Counted from the first letter of the stretch, positions 18,896 to 31,851 are shown. The stretch: 64,000 nucleotides of DNA from Siderastrea siderea (GCA_964030785.1 OZ034970.1:40252377-40316376); one strand, 5' to 3'. Notes: generated by a model from the sequence alone, not told the origin. Numbers and translations are program-made.

Positions 18896-19923
18896 AATCT
18901 AGGTCTTCGAGATGTTTATTTTATTTTGCTCTTCCTTTTGTCCTCGTCATTCATAAGTATTTTCGTGTTGAGTCTCTTTCGTCCTCAACATTCTTGGCTT
19001 TCATTGATTGCAGAACAAAATGCATTTGTGTCGAGTTTGTTTTGTATTCAAACTTCTCGGCCGTCATGCGGTAAAACATATTTTACACTGAGTCCATTTC
19101 ATCTTCAAAATTACCGCACGCCAGTCAGCAAACAATTGTTTCTCTTACCGTTTGCTTGTCTCGCCGTTGACCAAAATAAATGTTATTTCACTTTAAGAAG
19201 AAGCGTTGAAGTGCACATTCGTGTAGCGCTTCGCACCGATTCCCGCTCAAACGAGAAGTAAAATTTTACCGCTATTGTGATTGGTCTGAAAGCAACTGCA
19301 ACCCCAATCCTTTTGTTGTCAACTCGCCTTGCGGTTGGCAGAAAAACGTTGGGTGGCCCTAATTGAATTTGTTGCACTGTAGTCTGTGGTCTGAGGTGTA
19401 AGAAAATGTTGTTTGCTGTAGAAATTATAACCTCCCATGCAGTCATTTTTTGGAGAGTGATATTACCCTCCTCCCCACGAACATGTGCTAACGGGAGTTG
19501 AACATTTCTTCCGGCCATTTACTCAATCACATTGTGGCTACTTATGGCTGCAAGGTTGACCTTGACTAAGCATTCAAACAGCTTGTTAAACTGGAAAATC
19601 TGTGCTAAGATTTGGGAGAAATAAATTTATTTATGTCTTTAGGCATGTGATGTTGCCGGGACTGTATCTTGGAATGTTTGTATGTTGATATACGCTTACA
19701 TGTTGCAATCTTAAAAGAACCATCAGGAGGGTGGGGGTTTGGGGGGGAGGTTTACTCGCTACATTCAAAGTGAGTTTGTAATATGTTGAACTTCACGTTG
19801 TGCTTTTTATTCTTATTGGCTGCAAGTTTGAGACAACCTGTAGAAATAGGCTGTGATGGTATAAAACAGCAAGGGGGTTAGTTTCAAAAGAAACTGTGGT
19901 GCTGCGTCGGTGGGGACGTGAAG
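18896..19923. other. Non-coding stretch
   Basis: GC content rises at 18,950-19,330, with short open frames on both strands (19183-19518 minus is the longest) but no motif I recognise. A G-run lies at about 19,735-19,750. No inverted or direct repeat boundary was found. Confidence 0.4.
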
Positions 19924-20705
19924 CACAAAATTTTGGATTGACCAACTGAGTTGATAAGGTAAATTGGCCACCGTAAAGAGATTGAAAGCTGACACTTCGA
20001 GCGTTAGCCCTTTGTCAGAGCAAATCAAGGAATTGTGGGTTACACTGGGTTTATATATGGAGTGGTGGAGCTACGCTATTGGTGGTAACAGAGCAACGTG
20101 AAAAACAAGAGTAACGTAATTAAATGAAAAGCATTTGTGGACACCGTGGGGATTGAATGTGACGATTTGAAAAATGAATTTTTGTTCTAGATTTTTACGG
20201 CTTTCCGTGTTACCCTGGTGTAGGGAAAGGCCACAGATCGTCATATGTTGACTAGAATGATTAGGGAGATTTAAAAGGTCGGGCGACTGGTTTGGATGCG
20301 TCCTTGTCATTTCTTTCAACGTCTCGTAGGTGTTCACTGAAACGGTCCCCTAATTTCCTCCCTGTTTCACCAATGTATATCTTTTTGCATAAAGTGCATG
20401 CTATGCAATAGATAACATTCGCAGAGGTGCATGTAAAACGATCAGTGATTTTAATTGATCGCTTGGGTCCTGTTATTTTGTCCGCATTGTGAACGAAAGG
20501 ACAATTGTTGGATCATTTGTGCGTGCATTTAAAAGTACCTGGTTGATTATCAGATTTAAGTACACTTCTAACTAGAAAGTTCCCTATGTTTTTGTTGCGT
20601 TTGAATGAAACCAAAGGGGGTTGTGAAAAGATTCTTCCTTTCAAATGGGCACACTTAATCTCCACGGTATCAACAAACGCTTTTCATTCAATTAATTTAT
20701 TCTTG
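19924..20705 (-). mobile_element. Penelope-like element 3' end with GIY-YIG domain remnant
   Basis: Read on the minus strand, 20,470-20,300 encodes a Cys-rich GIY-YIG nuclease segment (IYCIACTLCKKIYIGETGRK), then a His-rich stretch in frame 20337-20071 (NLPNHSSQHM, GLSLHQGN, FIFQIVTFNPHG). The 3' UTR continues to about 19,924 and contains the GCTAACGCTCGAAG hallmark also seen at 20,800, 54,375 and 61,540. Frameshifts upstream and no RT make it dead. GIY-YIG plus this tail is typical of Penelope-like retroelements. Confidence 0.7.
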
Positions 20706-20873
20706 TTTTCCACGTTGCCATGTTCCCACCAATAGCGTAGCTCCACCACTCCCTATATAAACCAAGTGCAACCCACAATACCTTGATTTGCTCTGACGAA
20801 GGGCTAACGCTCGAAGCGTCAGCTTTCCATCTCTTTACCTTATCACCTCAGTTGATAAATCCAAAATTTTGTG
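20690..20873 (+). repeat. Inverted copy of the Penelope-like terminal sequence
   Basis: About 185 bp that match the reverse complement of 19,924-20,130 with scattered substitutions, including CCACCAATAGCGTAGCTCCA and GGGCTAACGCTCGAAG. The remnant body lies between the two arms. Confidence 0.75.
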
Positions 20874-21440
20874 ATGTTATAGTTGTACTGGTAAGGGAGT
20901 GGTTAAATGCTTAATGTAGATTTCTACTTACATTGCTTATTCGTAGTACTAACTTGGTTTCTGGCATCTGATATAAAGTTTTTGATTGCACAGTCTGTAG
21001 GAAGAAACATTGTATTTGTATTCTATGTATGATGATGTCATGGCATGTAAAATTAAATGTGACCAAAAGAAGTTTTACTTACCAGAAGGTAAACTGTGCT
21101 CTTTTTTGATCGTTTTAGCTATTATCAATTAAAAAGACAAAGATTAGTTAGTTGTCTAAATGTATTTGTACAACTGTAATTATCAGTGCTTGTGTGTGCA
21201 TAAAATCTTAGCTGTTGGAATCTTATAAGAACTCTAGGGAGGAGAGGGTCCTCCTCATATTCAGCTAGCTGTGCTTTTTTAGCAGTAGACTTAACAGTTT
21301 GGAAAACTGGAAAACACATAAAACTTTGCAGCTTTTCAGCAACTAAACCAGAATAAGTGAAAGCTCAGGAAAAACGTTGCATTTACGACAAATTCTACTG
21401 TGAAGACTTATTGTTTAGGTATAAAAAGCACTACAATTTA
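20872..21440. repeat. Direct repeat R1, copy 1
   Basis: Starts GATGTTATAGTTGT and matches 22,173-22,800 over several hundred bases with substitutions and small indels, including TTTGTATTCTATGTATGATG and the ACTTACCAGAAGGT block. No coding potential is shared. Confidence 0.65.
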
Positions 21441-22172
21441 GCTAAAAATTAATTAAGGGAAAGATTTTAACCTCCAAGCAGAGCCTCCCCATATAAACCT
21501 TTATTAAGGCTCCCCCCCCACCCCGTTCCAGGAAAAGAAGGGTTGTGTAGTTTTAAACAATGACAGAAGAAAAGTTCTTTAACAGTTATGATTTTAGAAA
21601 GAAACAATGCTGTGTGGTCTATTGGAAATGTTTGTACAAACTGATTCATGATATATTATATTACAACAATAAATTTTTGGATGCTGCCATTGCTCAAAAT
21701 CAATCGCATGATGCAATAGTGTCTCTGGTTAGTGAGTGCCTATCAGCACATAATGCGTGTCTATGGCAATTGTCGCTGAAAATTTAGCGTTATACAATGA
21801 AAACAATAGAGTCCTTCTGTCTCAGGCCCTATATGTGATAAGTTCCCTCAGGAATTTTATGTTCAAACTTCATTTAAGCTGTCAAACTACACCCTCCGGG
21901 TGATATTTGTTATCAACATCAAATTTCCTCAGCCAACCTGTCACACGATAGTTCCTTCTACAGAAGAACTCTATTGTTTAAATAGTATACACAGAGATGA
22001 GTTTCCTGTATAATGAGTATTTATTCACTAAATGTCAGTCTTTATAAATGACATCATAGTTGAACGGTACATTGGAAGAGACGTGGCCCAAGCTGAAGAT
22101 CAGAGAAGCTATTAGGCGTTTTGTGTTGCAAGGCTCTTGATTTATAGACTTTGTATTGGAAATTCACTTTCG

Positions 22173-22805
22173 TGATGTTATAGTTGTGCTGGTGAGGGAG
22201 GGGTTATTTCTACTGACATTGCTTATTCGCAGCACTGACTCGGTTTCTGGAATCTGATATAAGGTTGTCAATTGCATAGTTTGTAGGAAGAAACACTGTA
22301 TTTGTATTCTATGTATGATGATGACATGGCATGTGAAATTAGATGTGAGCAAAAGAAGTTGTACTTACCAGAAGGTGAATTGTGCTCTGTTTTGATCCTT
22401 TTAGCTGTTATTAATCAAAAAGACAAAGATTAATTAGTTGTCTAAATGTATTTGTAATTATCAGTGTTTGTGTGTGTATAAAATGTTAGGTGTTGGAATA
22501 TTATAAGAAGTCTGGGGAGGAGGGGTCCTCCTTATATTCAACTATATGAGGAGACCACCTGAAAGCTGTGCTTTTTTAGCAGTAGACTTAACGGTTTGGA
22601 AAATTGCATTTTAGTATGTGAAGAGGTCGCAAAATGGAAAGGAAAGTGGAACAAAGTTTAGGAAAATCATGGTATATCAAAGAGTCAGAAATTTGGGCAG
22701 AAATCACAACGGTAAACACATAAAACCTTGGAGCTTTTCAGCAACTGAACCAGAATAAGTCAAAGCTCAGGCTTATCGTTTAGGTGTAAAAAGGACTACA
22801 GTTAA
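22173..22805. repeat. Direct repeat R1, copy 2
   Basis: Diverged copy of 20,872-21,440 with an extra ~120 bp near 22,540-22,700. It ends where the Helentron arm begins (22,806), so the Helentron sequence may have joined at this repeat. The 730 bp between copies (21,441-22,172) holds no gene I can support. Confidence 0.6.
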
Positions 22806-22883
22806 CATACAAAACAATTCAAGACAATCAGTGAAAAAATAAATAATATGAGAAATGGGGAAGATACATCCTTTGATGAGTAA

Positions 22884-23603
22884 TTGCTTGGTAAGTTGAG
22901 TGTGTCCGAAGAGGACTATTTACTTGCTATACGGTCTTCACTGGTGGCACCAAGAGTTTTTCTTAAGCGGCAACCAGATGAATTAAGAGTAAACAATTAC
23001 AACAAGGCGTGTCTTTTAGCTTGGAGAGCAAATATGGATATTCAGTTTGTTTTAGATGCGCATGCTTGTGCTATGTATATTGTGTCATATATTTCTAAGG
23101 GTAAAAGAGGTATGAGTGAGCTTTTAAGGGCTATGTGCGAAGAAGCTAGAGATGGTAATCTTACTATAAAACAACAGGTAAGAGATATAGGAAACAAGTT
23201 TCTCAATAGTGTTGAAATATCAGCACAAGAAGCTGTTTACATTGCTTTACAGTTACCAATGAGACGTTCATCTCGTGAAGTTATCTTTATTCCAAGTTCT
23301 CCACCTGATGAAAGAGTTATGCTGTTGAAATCACTTGAGGATATTGAAAAGTTAGAAGATGATTCAGAGGAAGTGGAAAGTGGTGGTCTTCTAAACCGAT
23401 ATGTTGAAAGGCCAGATATTGCAGAAAGGATTACTTTAGCTGAGTGGGCAGCATTTTATGACAAATCTTATGTTAGAAATATGAGCAAGATTTCACGTAA
23501 ACGTGATAGCGATGGTCTGTTATTAGAAACAGTAGATGAGGATAATGATGAAGATGACATTGAGGGGTCAAGTAAGACATTGAGGAAACGGACAAAAAGC
23601 TAG
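22884..23603 (+). pseudogene. Helentron Rep domain, C-terminal part
   Basis: 239 open codons. [11 protein letters not shown] carries the two tyrosines of the rolling-circle Rep motif (Y-x3-Y-x2-K). The frame continues through an acidic segment ([11 protein letters not shown]) before a break at 23,600. The upstream HUH motif present in the right arm (about 43,650) is absent here because the copy is truncated. Confidence 0.8.
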
Positions 23604-24089
23604 GATAATAAGAAGCGTTTGGTTAAGAAAGATGTAGATAGTGAGAGACATTATAGGGAATTGCTGTTTTTGTTTACTCCATGGAGAGATGAAGCTCGTG
23701 ATATTGATAGTTTTTGGCCATATGAAGAAAAGTGCAGAGAATTAAGTGAACAGATTGTCAGTTGCAGGAATTTTCACCATATAGGTCTGAAATTGATGAA
23801 GCCCTAGCTAATATAAGAGAAAATGAAGAGAACGACAATGTGTGTGATCAAGTGCCACGAGATAGTCCGGAGAGAACTGATAATGAGCTAGCTAGTGTTG
23901 GTGAGAACTATGATGTTCTGAAGATCTAGGAATTCCTTTATCATCAGTGTTAGAATTGAATAGAGTTTGCAATGAATTGTCTAACGATGAATACCTTAGA
24001 ACTGTACGCTCCTTGAATAATGAGCAGTTGGCATTCTTTTACCATATTTTACATCTGCTTAGAACGAGTGCTGAACCTTTCTATTGTTT

Positions 24090-25408
24090 TTTTATCAGGT
24101 GGAGGTGGTGTTGGGAAATCCCATTTAACAAAAGCATTTTTTCAGGCAGCAATTAAGAGTTTAAGTAGAAATCCTGGTGATGACTGTCAACAAACTAGAG
24201 CGGTGTTGCTTGGGCCGACGGGAAAATCGGCATACAATATATCAGGATTAACGATCCACAGCTGTTTAGCTGTACCCGCCAATCAACCATAACGCCGCTA
24301 TCGCAAGTTAGATTCTAGTCGACTTAATTCTTTGCGAAACAAGTTAGGTGGGTTGAAGGTAATTGTTATTGCTGAAATTAGCAGGGTTGGTAATTCAATG
24401 TTTAATATTCAGTTAAACAAAAGACTACAGGAGATTAATGGTGTAGATAGTGATTTTGGAGGTGTGAGTATAATTGCTATAGGAGATCTTTTTCAGCTGC
24501 AACCAGTATTTGATGGTTATGTTTTTGAATCTTTAAAGGGTGATTATGGTATATTAGCAACGAACTTGTGGGAAAAGCATTTCACCATGTATGAGCTCCA
24601 TGAAATTATGAGGCAAAGGGAAAGTCGTCACTTTGCTGAAATTCTCAATAGATTGCGGGAGGACAAACACACAGATGAGGATATAGAAGTTCTTAAGGGA
24701 AGGCTAATATCCACTAAGGATGTGAATTATCCTTACCATGCTCCTCACTTATTTATTCGGAACAAAAAGGTTGGAGAATTCAACAGAAAGGATATAATAC
24801 TAGTTGTGAGGAGAAATATTCAATTGTTGCATCAGATTTTGTTATTGGTGCAGAAAGTGAAGAGATGAAAGAAAGGTTATTAAGTAAAATTCCAAGAGAT
24901 CCAAGGAAAACAATGCAGATGCATGGAGAATTGTGTATTGCAAGAAATCAGAGAACAGAAATTGCACTAAATGTTAGAATAGAAGATGGACTGACGAATG
25001 GAGCTGGAATTGTAGTGCAACAATTTATATAATCCTCCTCAGCCAGAAGGAGTTATTTGGGTGAAATTTGATCACAGTCATGGAGGGTAGATGACTAGAA
25101 ATGAAAATAGTCACATTTATACGGCAAATATTGATCGGTCATGGACGCCAATTAGGTCAGTAACAGTTGCGTTTTGTGTTGGTAAATGTACTAGTTCAAA
25201 AATAGTAAGAAGACAATTTCCACTGAGACCTTCAGCTGCAAAGACAATTCATAGATCTCGGGGAGATACAGAAAGAGAAATAGTGGTAAATCTGGAAACA
25301 GATCGAAAAATTCCACATGTTCATTATGTGGCTTTAAGTAAGGTTACTACTCTTGAAGGACTTCATATATTAAATCTGAATGAGGAAAAAAATTTGTGTA
25401 AGCAGTAA
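24090..25408 (+). pseudogene. Helentron PIF1-like helicase
   Basis: Walker A SGGGGVGKSHLT lies near 24,095-24,130. A TAA ends the frame near 24,290, and the next frame (24332-24868) holds Walker B, where the usual DE is AE (IAEISRVG), then GDLFQLQPVF and LHEIMRQRES. The final motif region (KTIHRSRGDT, HYVALSKVTT) is in the frame 25091-25408. Multiple stops and frame changes, plus loss of the Walker B Asp, mean it is inactive. Confidence 0.85.
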
Positions 25409-25409
25409 A

Positions 25410-26156
25410 GTTGAGGACGAGATGGCTAGATTAAGAACAAGTGCGTATCTTGTACCATATTTGGATTGTTTCACAGAGATAGATGATAATTATGTTAAGA
25501 TCCTTTTTTTGAATGTGAGATCTCTGCATAAACATTACTTGGATGTGAAGAATGACATTAAGTTATACATACCTCATGTTGCAATTTTTGCAGAAACAAG
25601 ACTTGGTCCCCTAGATAGGAATGAAGAATTTGAAATGACAATTTCATGCTGTACAGAAATGACGCTGTATCAAATTTCCCGAATCAGAGACCATTTTATG
25701 GAAGTGTTATATACTGTTCCCTTCAATGTGTTCCAGGATATCGAAAGTGTCATAATGTCTTTGGTGTAGATATAACAATAACAAAATGACAGTGCTTACC
25801 TTCTGTTGTAATTGCTGGTATATACAGATCACCTAATGTGTGTGTGAGTCAACTTTACCAAGCGTTACGTGAGTTGCACTGTACTATGTTCAGAACAGCA
25901 CTGTATTATTGTTGGAGATTTAAATGTGAATTGGTTGAATAAAGACCAAGCAAGTGGCTTGAGTAACTTAATGATCTCACAATATGGGTATTCGCAGCAT
26001 GTTAAAGATTACACAACAGTGTATGAGACTATAATTGATCATATATACACTAATATTCCAGTATATTGTGTGAATGTGGGTATATTGGAAACATACTATA
26101 GTGACCACAAGGCTATTTGGATAGCTGTCAAAAAGGAATTATGTAAATTTCATTGA
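25410..26156 (+). pseudogene. Helentron EEP endonuclease domain
   Basis: Motifs in order: LNVRSLHKHY, FAETRL (the catalytic Glu), a frame change near 25,640, then GDLNVNW and SDHKAIWI (catalytic Asp-His). EEP nuclease fused after the helicase distinguishes Helentrons from canonical Helitrons. The same region in the right arm lacks about 95 nt, including most of the GDLNVNW segment. Confidence 0.8.
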
Positions 26157-27130
26157 TGGAGAGGAATTTATGAATGAAAGTTTTTATAATAGGGAAAGAT
26201 TGAGTAAGATGCTGAAGACATGGAGAAGCTAAGAAATCATATTTGACTTTATAAGTGACTTTATAAGTTGTAAGGTTAATGGTTTGTTTAAGTTTGTTAA
26301 CTTCTGTTTGGTTTGTGATGGTAATTGGTTGCATAGGGAGATTTAACTGTATTATATATGATGTCAAAGAAGTTGAATGGTGGCAAAATGTTTACTGTAG
26401 TGCACTTGTGAACTTCATTGATTAACATACTTACAGTGAATGTGCATGGTAATTATAAGAGAAAAGTAACAATTATGGTTTGTTCACTTATTTAATGTTG
26501 TGTTACTGTGAAGACCTTTGGTGTGCTTTAAGAGGTACTGGGATGTGGGCAGGTGTTTGCCCACTGTCGAGTGGTGTGTTTTGAGGAGGTAAGTATCAAA
26601 TGTCAGTTAATTTCTTTGATTTCAGTGTCTTGTTACTAATTTCAACGTATTTTATCTCTCTTTTAATGGTGGAATTTTTGATTCTGTATCTAAGTTGATA
26701 TGTGAGCCTCCTCAAAACTTTTATAGTGAACAATTAAGCCTATGACATCCTGTAAGGTATCCTAAGTAAGATCATGATGATCTTAATTCCATAGTAGGAT
26801 CCTGGGCTGAGTTGCACAAAACCTAAGGCTAGGTGTAACTGCTAACGTCATACGTTAAAAGAGTGACTTTGACGTTACGGTGGATGTTAATTTTGATGCA
26901 AAGTGTCCCCTGATGATCCTAATCCTATACGATCCTAAGTAGCATCCTGATGATTGTAGTTCTATAAGATCCTTAAGTAGGATGTTAGAAGGATGTTGCA
27001 CTATAAAATTTGTAAAATACAAATTGTATTATTATGAAAAGGTCCTGTTACCATCCTGTTAATGTCCTGTGTAGAATTGCTACCAGGCTATACCGAAAAA
27101 GCATCAGATAGATCTGCATAGGAGAAAGTA

Positions 27131-27556
27131 GGGGTCCCGGGGGGGGAGGGTACTCCTGTCAATTTAGGATAGGTGTGTGCTGCCAAGGTTCTCAAACCCT
27201 GACCCTATTTAAGGGTAGAAAATCGAGAATTGATACTCTTTTTAAGGCCCAAAAGCAAGAAATGGCACCCTAATTTGCAGAAGCACAAGCTATAAACGTC
27301 CTTTTAAAATCGCTTTGTTAAACTTTATAACGTGGATTCGGGCGTGTACTACAGTTTCAACAGACCATATGTTTTTCGTTTTGCCTGTTGAGGTGGATAC
27401 TGCAATTTAGTGACCCTATCTAAGGAACATCTAAAGATTACAATACCAAAAAATACCAAAAAGGAGACCCTATTTAAGGACTGAGCACCTCAAAAACCCT
27501 ACCCTATCGGGCGGCACATACTTATATAGCGTATATAAGGGAGTACCCCCCCCAGG
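27131..27556. mobile_element. G-rich MITE, ~425 bp
   Basis: Ends GGGGGAGGGTACTCC and GGGAGTACCCCCC. Internal words GACCCTATTTAAGG and CCCTATTTAAGGG occur near both ends, giving long imperfect inverted repeats. The target duplication is unclear. Confidence 0.55.
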
Positions 27557-27973
27557 TAGGGGAGGGGATATATACATTATAGTTGCTTCTCTTTTCACCC
27601 AGCAAGAGAGCTGAAAGTGTTATTGTGTCTTCCAGATGTATCATTGTTACCGTAATGATTTGATTTAGCGGCCTCCTTCCAATAAGTACCCCTTTATAAG
27701 CACTAGATAAATTCATGTTGTCTTAATCCCTTTTTTTTGTGTGTGTCCTCACCTCCACTCTCCTCATCAGCAACCCTTCTTAGAGGGGTCATCATGTTAG
27801 AGAAGCAATAAACAGTGGAAAGATAAGCATTTGGCAGACAGATCTGTATCAAACAAAAAAGTCAACAAGTGCTAACCAAGTTTGCTCCTTAAATTCCCTT
27901 TGAAAATAAGAATATTGATGATGTATGTGAATAAGAAATTATTGTGTTAATATTTTTAACCATTATCATATAG

Positions 27974-28111
27974 GGCAGCTGTATATGACAAGCAAGCATA
28001 GTCATGATGAAAGTGAACAAGGCGAGGGAGTCCATGTGGTAAAAAATGAACCATCTGAAGATGAACAGTTTGGGAAAGGACAGTTTACAGAGAAAGGGTT
28101 GATTTATGAAG
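27974..28111 (+). CDS. Candidate internal host exon
   Basis: Acceptor ATCATATAG and donor GTACAG bound 138 nt (46 codons, symmetric phase 1). Only one frame is open. It encodes an acidic segment with VKNEP, a match to the SUMO consensus (hydrophobic-K-x-E). Possibly part of a nuclear protein. Other exons of the same gene are not firmly linked. Confidence 0.3.
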
Positions 28112-28760
28112 GTACAGTTTGTGTAAAACATAATTGTGTTCTCTGTATTCTTGGCCTCTCATTAACATTATTACATGTAAATAAATTGTCATGCAATCTC
28201 TTTGTTTACTAAATGTCTACCAATTTGAAAAAAATTGAAATTGGACAGGAAACCACAACTGGTCCTTGATAAATTCTTTGTCAGTAATATGCTTTGGTAA
28301 GCAAAAATTGTTGGTTAACATTTATTTTTGAAGCTTTATTTGACAGTATAGGGGTTGTGAATAAGGAGCTTTAACTGTGTTTTTTACGTCTTCAGCTGTG
28401 TTCTACTAGGATGGATGCGTCCTTACATTGCAAAACAATTTTTATGTAGAAGAAAAAGCATGGAATTATTATCCTTATACAATTATAGGTAAGTGCAGTT
28501 GCAGCACTGATACTCAAATCCCTTGTAGTCCAGCATTCTGAAAAAGTATAAAAAATGTGAATTAGATTCACTGCTGGATTATTGCGTCAATAACTTAGTT
28601 AATCAAATGTGTTGTTTCAGCAAATATCCATAACCACCTAATCCCATGGAAGATTTTTTGGTTTGAACAGCATCCGTCCGGAAATTCAAGTTTAGCTTCA
28701 TACTTTACTTTAAAAATTTTGGTTTTTGTGCGCTCACCCTCTGAGAATTTCCAGTGTGTA

Positions 28761-28985
28761 GTTCCAGAAAATATCCATACTCTCCCCAGAGAAGGGATTG
28801 GAATTTTCAGGGAGGGTGGGGTCTCAAAAGCCCAAAAATGTAAAGCAATGTATGAAGGTAAATTGGAATTTCCAGAGGAGTGGCAAATTGCTTCTGTAGG
28901 AGGTGGGGGGGGGGGGGGGGGTATGGATACTCTGTGGAAGTACACAATAACCTTCCATTGGGTGGATATGGATATTTTCTGGAAC
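28761..28985. mobile_element. MITE, 225 bp, perfect 19-bp ends
   Basis: GTTCCAGAAAATATCCATA at the left end and its exact reverse complement at the right. The interior has a G-run (28,903-28,921) that creates a poly-Pro/poly-Gly artefact in translations. Partial relatives lie at 28,621 and 9,390. No clear target duplication. Confidence 0.65.
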
Positions 28986-29820
28986 CACAAGTGACATATT
29001 TGCCTTGCACAAGTTTTAACCAAAGCAGCATGAACTGGAGCTACATAGAGTTTCCCTTTACAAATTAACAAAGAGAAGCTGGTTGTTTTTGGTTCATTGG
29101 GTTTGTTTAATTTTTCATTTGTTGGCTTGTTTGTTTGTTTATTCATTTTGAAAAGAGCAGCTCTTAAATCAGAGGCCTTGCCTAATAAGCATTTCATTCA
29201 AAAGTCAAGAAACATGAACCTTCTCCTCTCATATGTTTATAAGGGGACAGACGGAAGGAGGGGGAGGGGTGATCTGGTTTTGTGCACAGAAGTGTTTTGT
29301 GCACACTTATTCAGATGATTTGCTTGATCTAGCTGTCAAAAAGAGAGATGCATGATTGCCAAGAATGCCGGTTACCAAGAAAACAAATTGCTGCCATCAT
29401 TCAGAGATGCTATTTGGAAAAGAACAGAACAGAACAGATACTAAATTTATTTCAGTCACGTCATTTGAAAAATGTAAAATACTAATAAGGTAATAGACTG
29501 TTTTGTAATTAAGTGAAGTAAATTTTCTGGAATACACAAAACAGATGAAGTGAAAGCCTTGAACCATACTTTGAAAGTGAAAAAGTGACAAATAAACTAA
29601 AGGATTGACAAACAAACTAAAGGATTTGCAAGAGAAACTAAAACAACACAAAGATACGTATAAATGTCATGTTCTCATTCACAGATTTGTTCAATATTGA
29701 TCTTTGCTCTTGGAGTAGATCTGTTAAAGGTTATGAATTAAAATCGTTTAGATGGAAGTATGGGTACAACTTTTTCGTATTATAGTCGATTTTAATACAA
29801 GTTGTATTTTGTATTTGCAG

Positions 29821-29892
29821 TGTTGCTTTCTTCCAAGATTTTGAATTACAATATGTACAAGATATTACAATGAGAATGGAAGTAGAGAAAAT
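29821..29892 (+). CDS. Candidate internal host exon
   Basis: 72 nt between acceptor TTTGTATTTGCAG and donor GTATGT, phase 2 on both sides. One open frame (FFQDFELQYVQDIT). No family recognised. Support is splice-site quality and symmetric phase only. Confidence 0.25.
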
Positions 29893-31339
29893 GTATGTAT
29901 CCCGCTAAGTTTGTTTTAAATGCACTTGTTAACTAATTAAGATGTTAAATTAGTGAAAGTAATTACTTCAGTCATTTTGGTGTTTTAAAAATCTGTTTTC
30001 AGTGTTTTGATTTGAGTGACAAAATACTTGAAAGTAGGGAAGTTGTACCTGTTGATATTGCTTAAGATCAACTCACTACTCCTCTTGGATGCGATGCTAG
30101 ACCATTCCAGGGTATCTCAGCAGTTTGTTAGGGTTCTGTAATGGTTAGCTGAGAGACAACATGTGGTAAAGTTCCTGGTCTTAAAAAACAACACAACTGT
30201 CATGCAGAGCTACCAACCCCGTGATTTTCTAATCAAAAGTGCAGTGTGCTAACTTGCACATCATGTGCCTTTATCCTTCATACACTATGCTGTTATAACT
30301 TACTCCACTTCTGAAACAAGAAACAGATCTTGTGACACCAGCTACTGTAATAACTCACCTTTTTACATAAATAATTTATGTAATGAAAGTGGATAATTTT
30401 CATACATTTCTTATGGTACTAGATGGGAAAATGTGCATCGAAATCAAGATATCTTATCTTTGATGCTCATTTCCTTCATTCCATTCACCTGTATGTTTGA
30501 TAAAGTTGTGATATTGTGAGGAGAAATTAGATGATTGCGACTATTGTGGCTTAAATGCCGCAAGTTTTGATTTCAAAAGATACACTTCAAGGGCAAAAAA
30601 ACTGTTGGTAATTTTCTTATATGCTTGTCTACAACATTTCGTTCAATGAGTTATTTAATTAATTAATTAATTAATTTTTTTTACAAGGTTTAAGAAAAAT
30701 GAGTAAGTGAATGGAGAGATACAAGTCTTGAAGAAATGGGACAGCACAGGCCTTAGAATTTGTGATGTGTCAGGGGGGTGCGCCTCCTTGTCATTGACAT
30801 GACTGTAACATTTGGCCATGCATCCATGAAGAATTTCTTATTCCTGATTTGAGTGCAGGTGAGTTTTTTGTGAACCACGTGTTGTCAGGAAAGAGACAGA
30901 TACAAATGTGGAGTATAATATATAGGTTCTGAAGTGCATTTTAATACTTTTTAGCGATTTTCTTCTGGTAATTGGGTATTCATAATTTGGAGCTCTTTTT
31001 TCTTGTTATCCAAAACTTGCAATTAAGTTTCTCTCGAAAAAATTAAACACCAGAAATCATTTCATTATTTGTTTAATTGCGCAGTTTTTGAATAAAATGG
31101 TTGACAAAATATGCATTGTCAGGGAAAGGCAGTGAATGAGATTCTTCTACAAATTGTTTGCAGGTATTTGGAAAAGGAATACAAAGAGTTGTATTTCCAC
31201 CATTTAAGACCTATTATGAGCTTGCATTTTTTCCTCACTGTTCTTCATACATTTTTTATGGTACTAGTTGGGAGAATGTGCATCAAAATCAAGATATCTT
31301 ATTTTTGATAATCATTTCCTTTATTGTCATCACCTATAG

Positions 31340-31541
31340 GTTTGATCAAGTAGTAATTGAGATGCCGTTCACTATTGGAGCTGAGGTGGTTAAATCTCTA
31401 TATTGTTCTGTTTCCACAAAAGATGTAAGGGTAATCCATTGTGTGAAAGGTTCTGCTGATTTACAACTTCGCTATTACCGAAGCAAGCAATTCGAATATT
31501 TTGGGAAATCTGGAGTACGTGAAAATGTCAGCTGGGGCTAG
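31340..31541 (+). CDS. Candidate terminal host exon
   Basis: After the acceptor CATCACCTATAG, a frame encodes FDQVVIEMPFTIGAEVVKSL and runs to a TAG at 31,539-31,541. It could instead splice at GTAAGG (31,422). The stretch just upstream (31,257-31,345) is a diverged duplicate of 30,412-30,500. No family recognised. Confidence 0.25.
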
Positions 31542-31777
31542 TTATGAAGAATTCAGGAAACATTGCCAAGAAAGTGGAACGTTGTTTCTAGTTTTAAAGA
31601 CAAAAAAAATTCAAATTCGTTGCAAAATTGAAAGTATTTATTGTTTTAACTGTAAGGAGATCACTATGAACATAGACATGTTGTTTTTTGTTTTGTTTTT
31701 TATTTATTTCACCACATAGCAATTACATTAGAGGATAGAATACAAGACAAATACACACCAATTCAAAATTATAGACC

Positions 31778-31851
<74 letters not shown>

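Larger units (their letters stand above)
22806..26968 (+). mobile_element. Helentron copy, left arm of a giant inverted repeat (5'-truncated)
   Basis: Plus-strand copy that matches the reverse complement of 32,740-43,367 once two insertions there are removed. It starts inside the Rep domain, so the N-terminal zinc region and HUH motif are missing. Domain order is Rep (two-Tyr part), PIF1-like helicase, then endonuclease/exonuclease/phosphatase (EEP), as in Helentrons. The 3' end region (26,420-26,968) is non-coding and rich in GGATCCT, GATCATGATGATC and TAACGTCA-type palindromic words. Confidence 0.85.

Noticed and set aside
28595..29197. 200-codon minus ORF with a poly-Pro run
   Set aside because: The Pro run is the poly-G tract of a MITE and the frame spans MITE boundaries.
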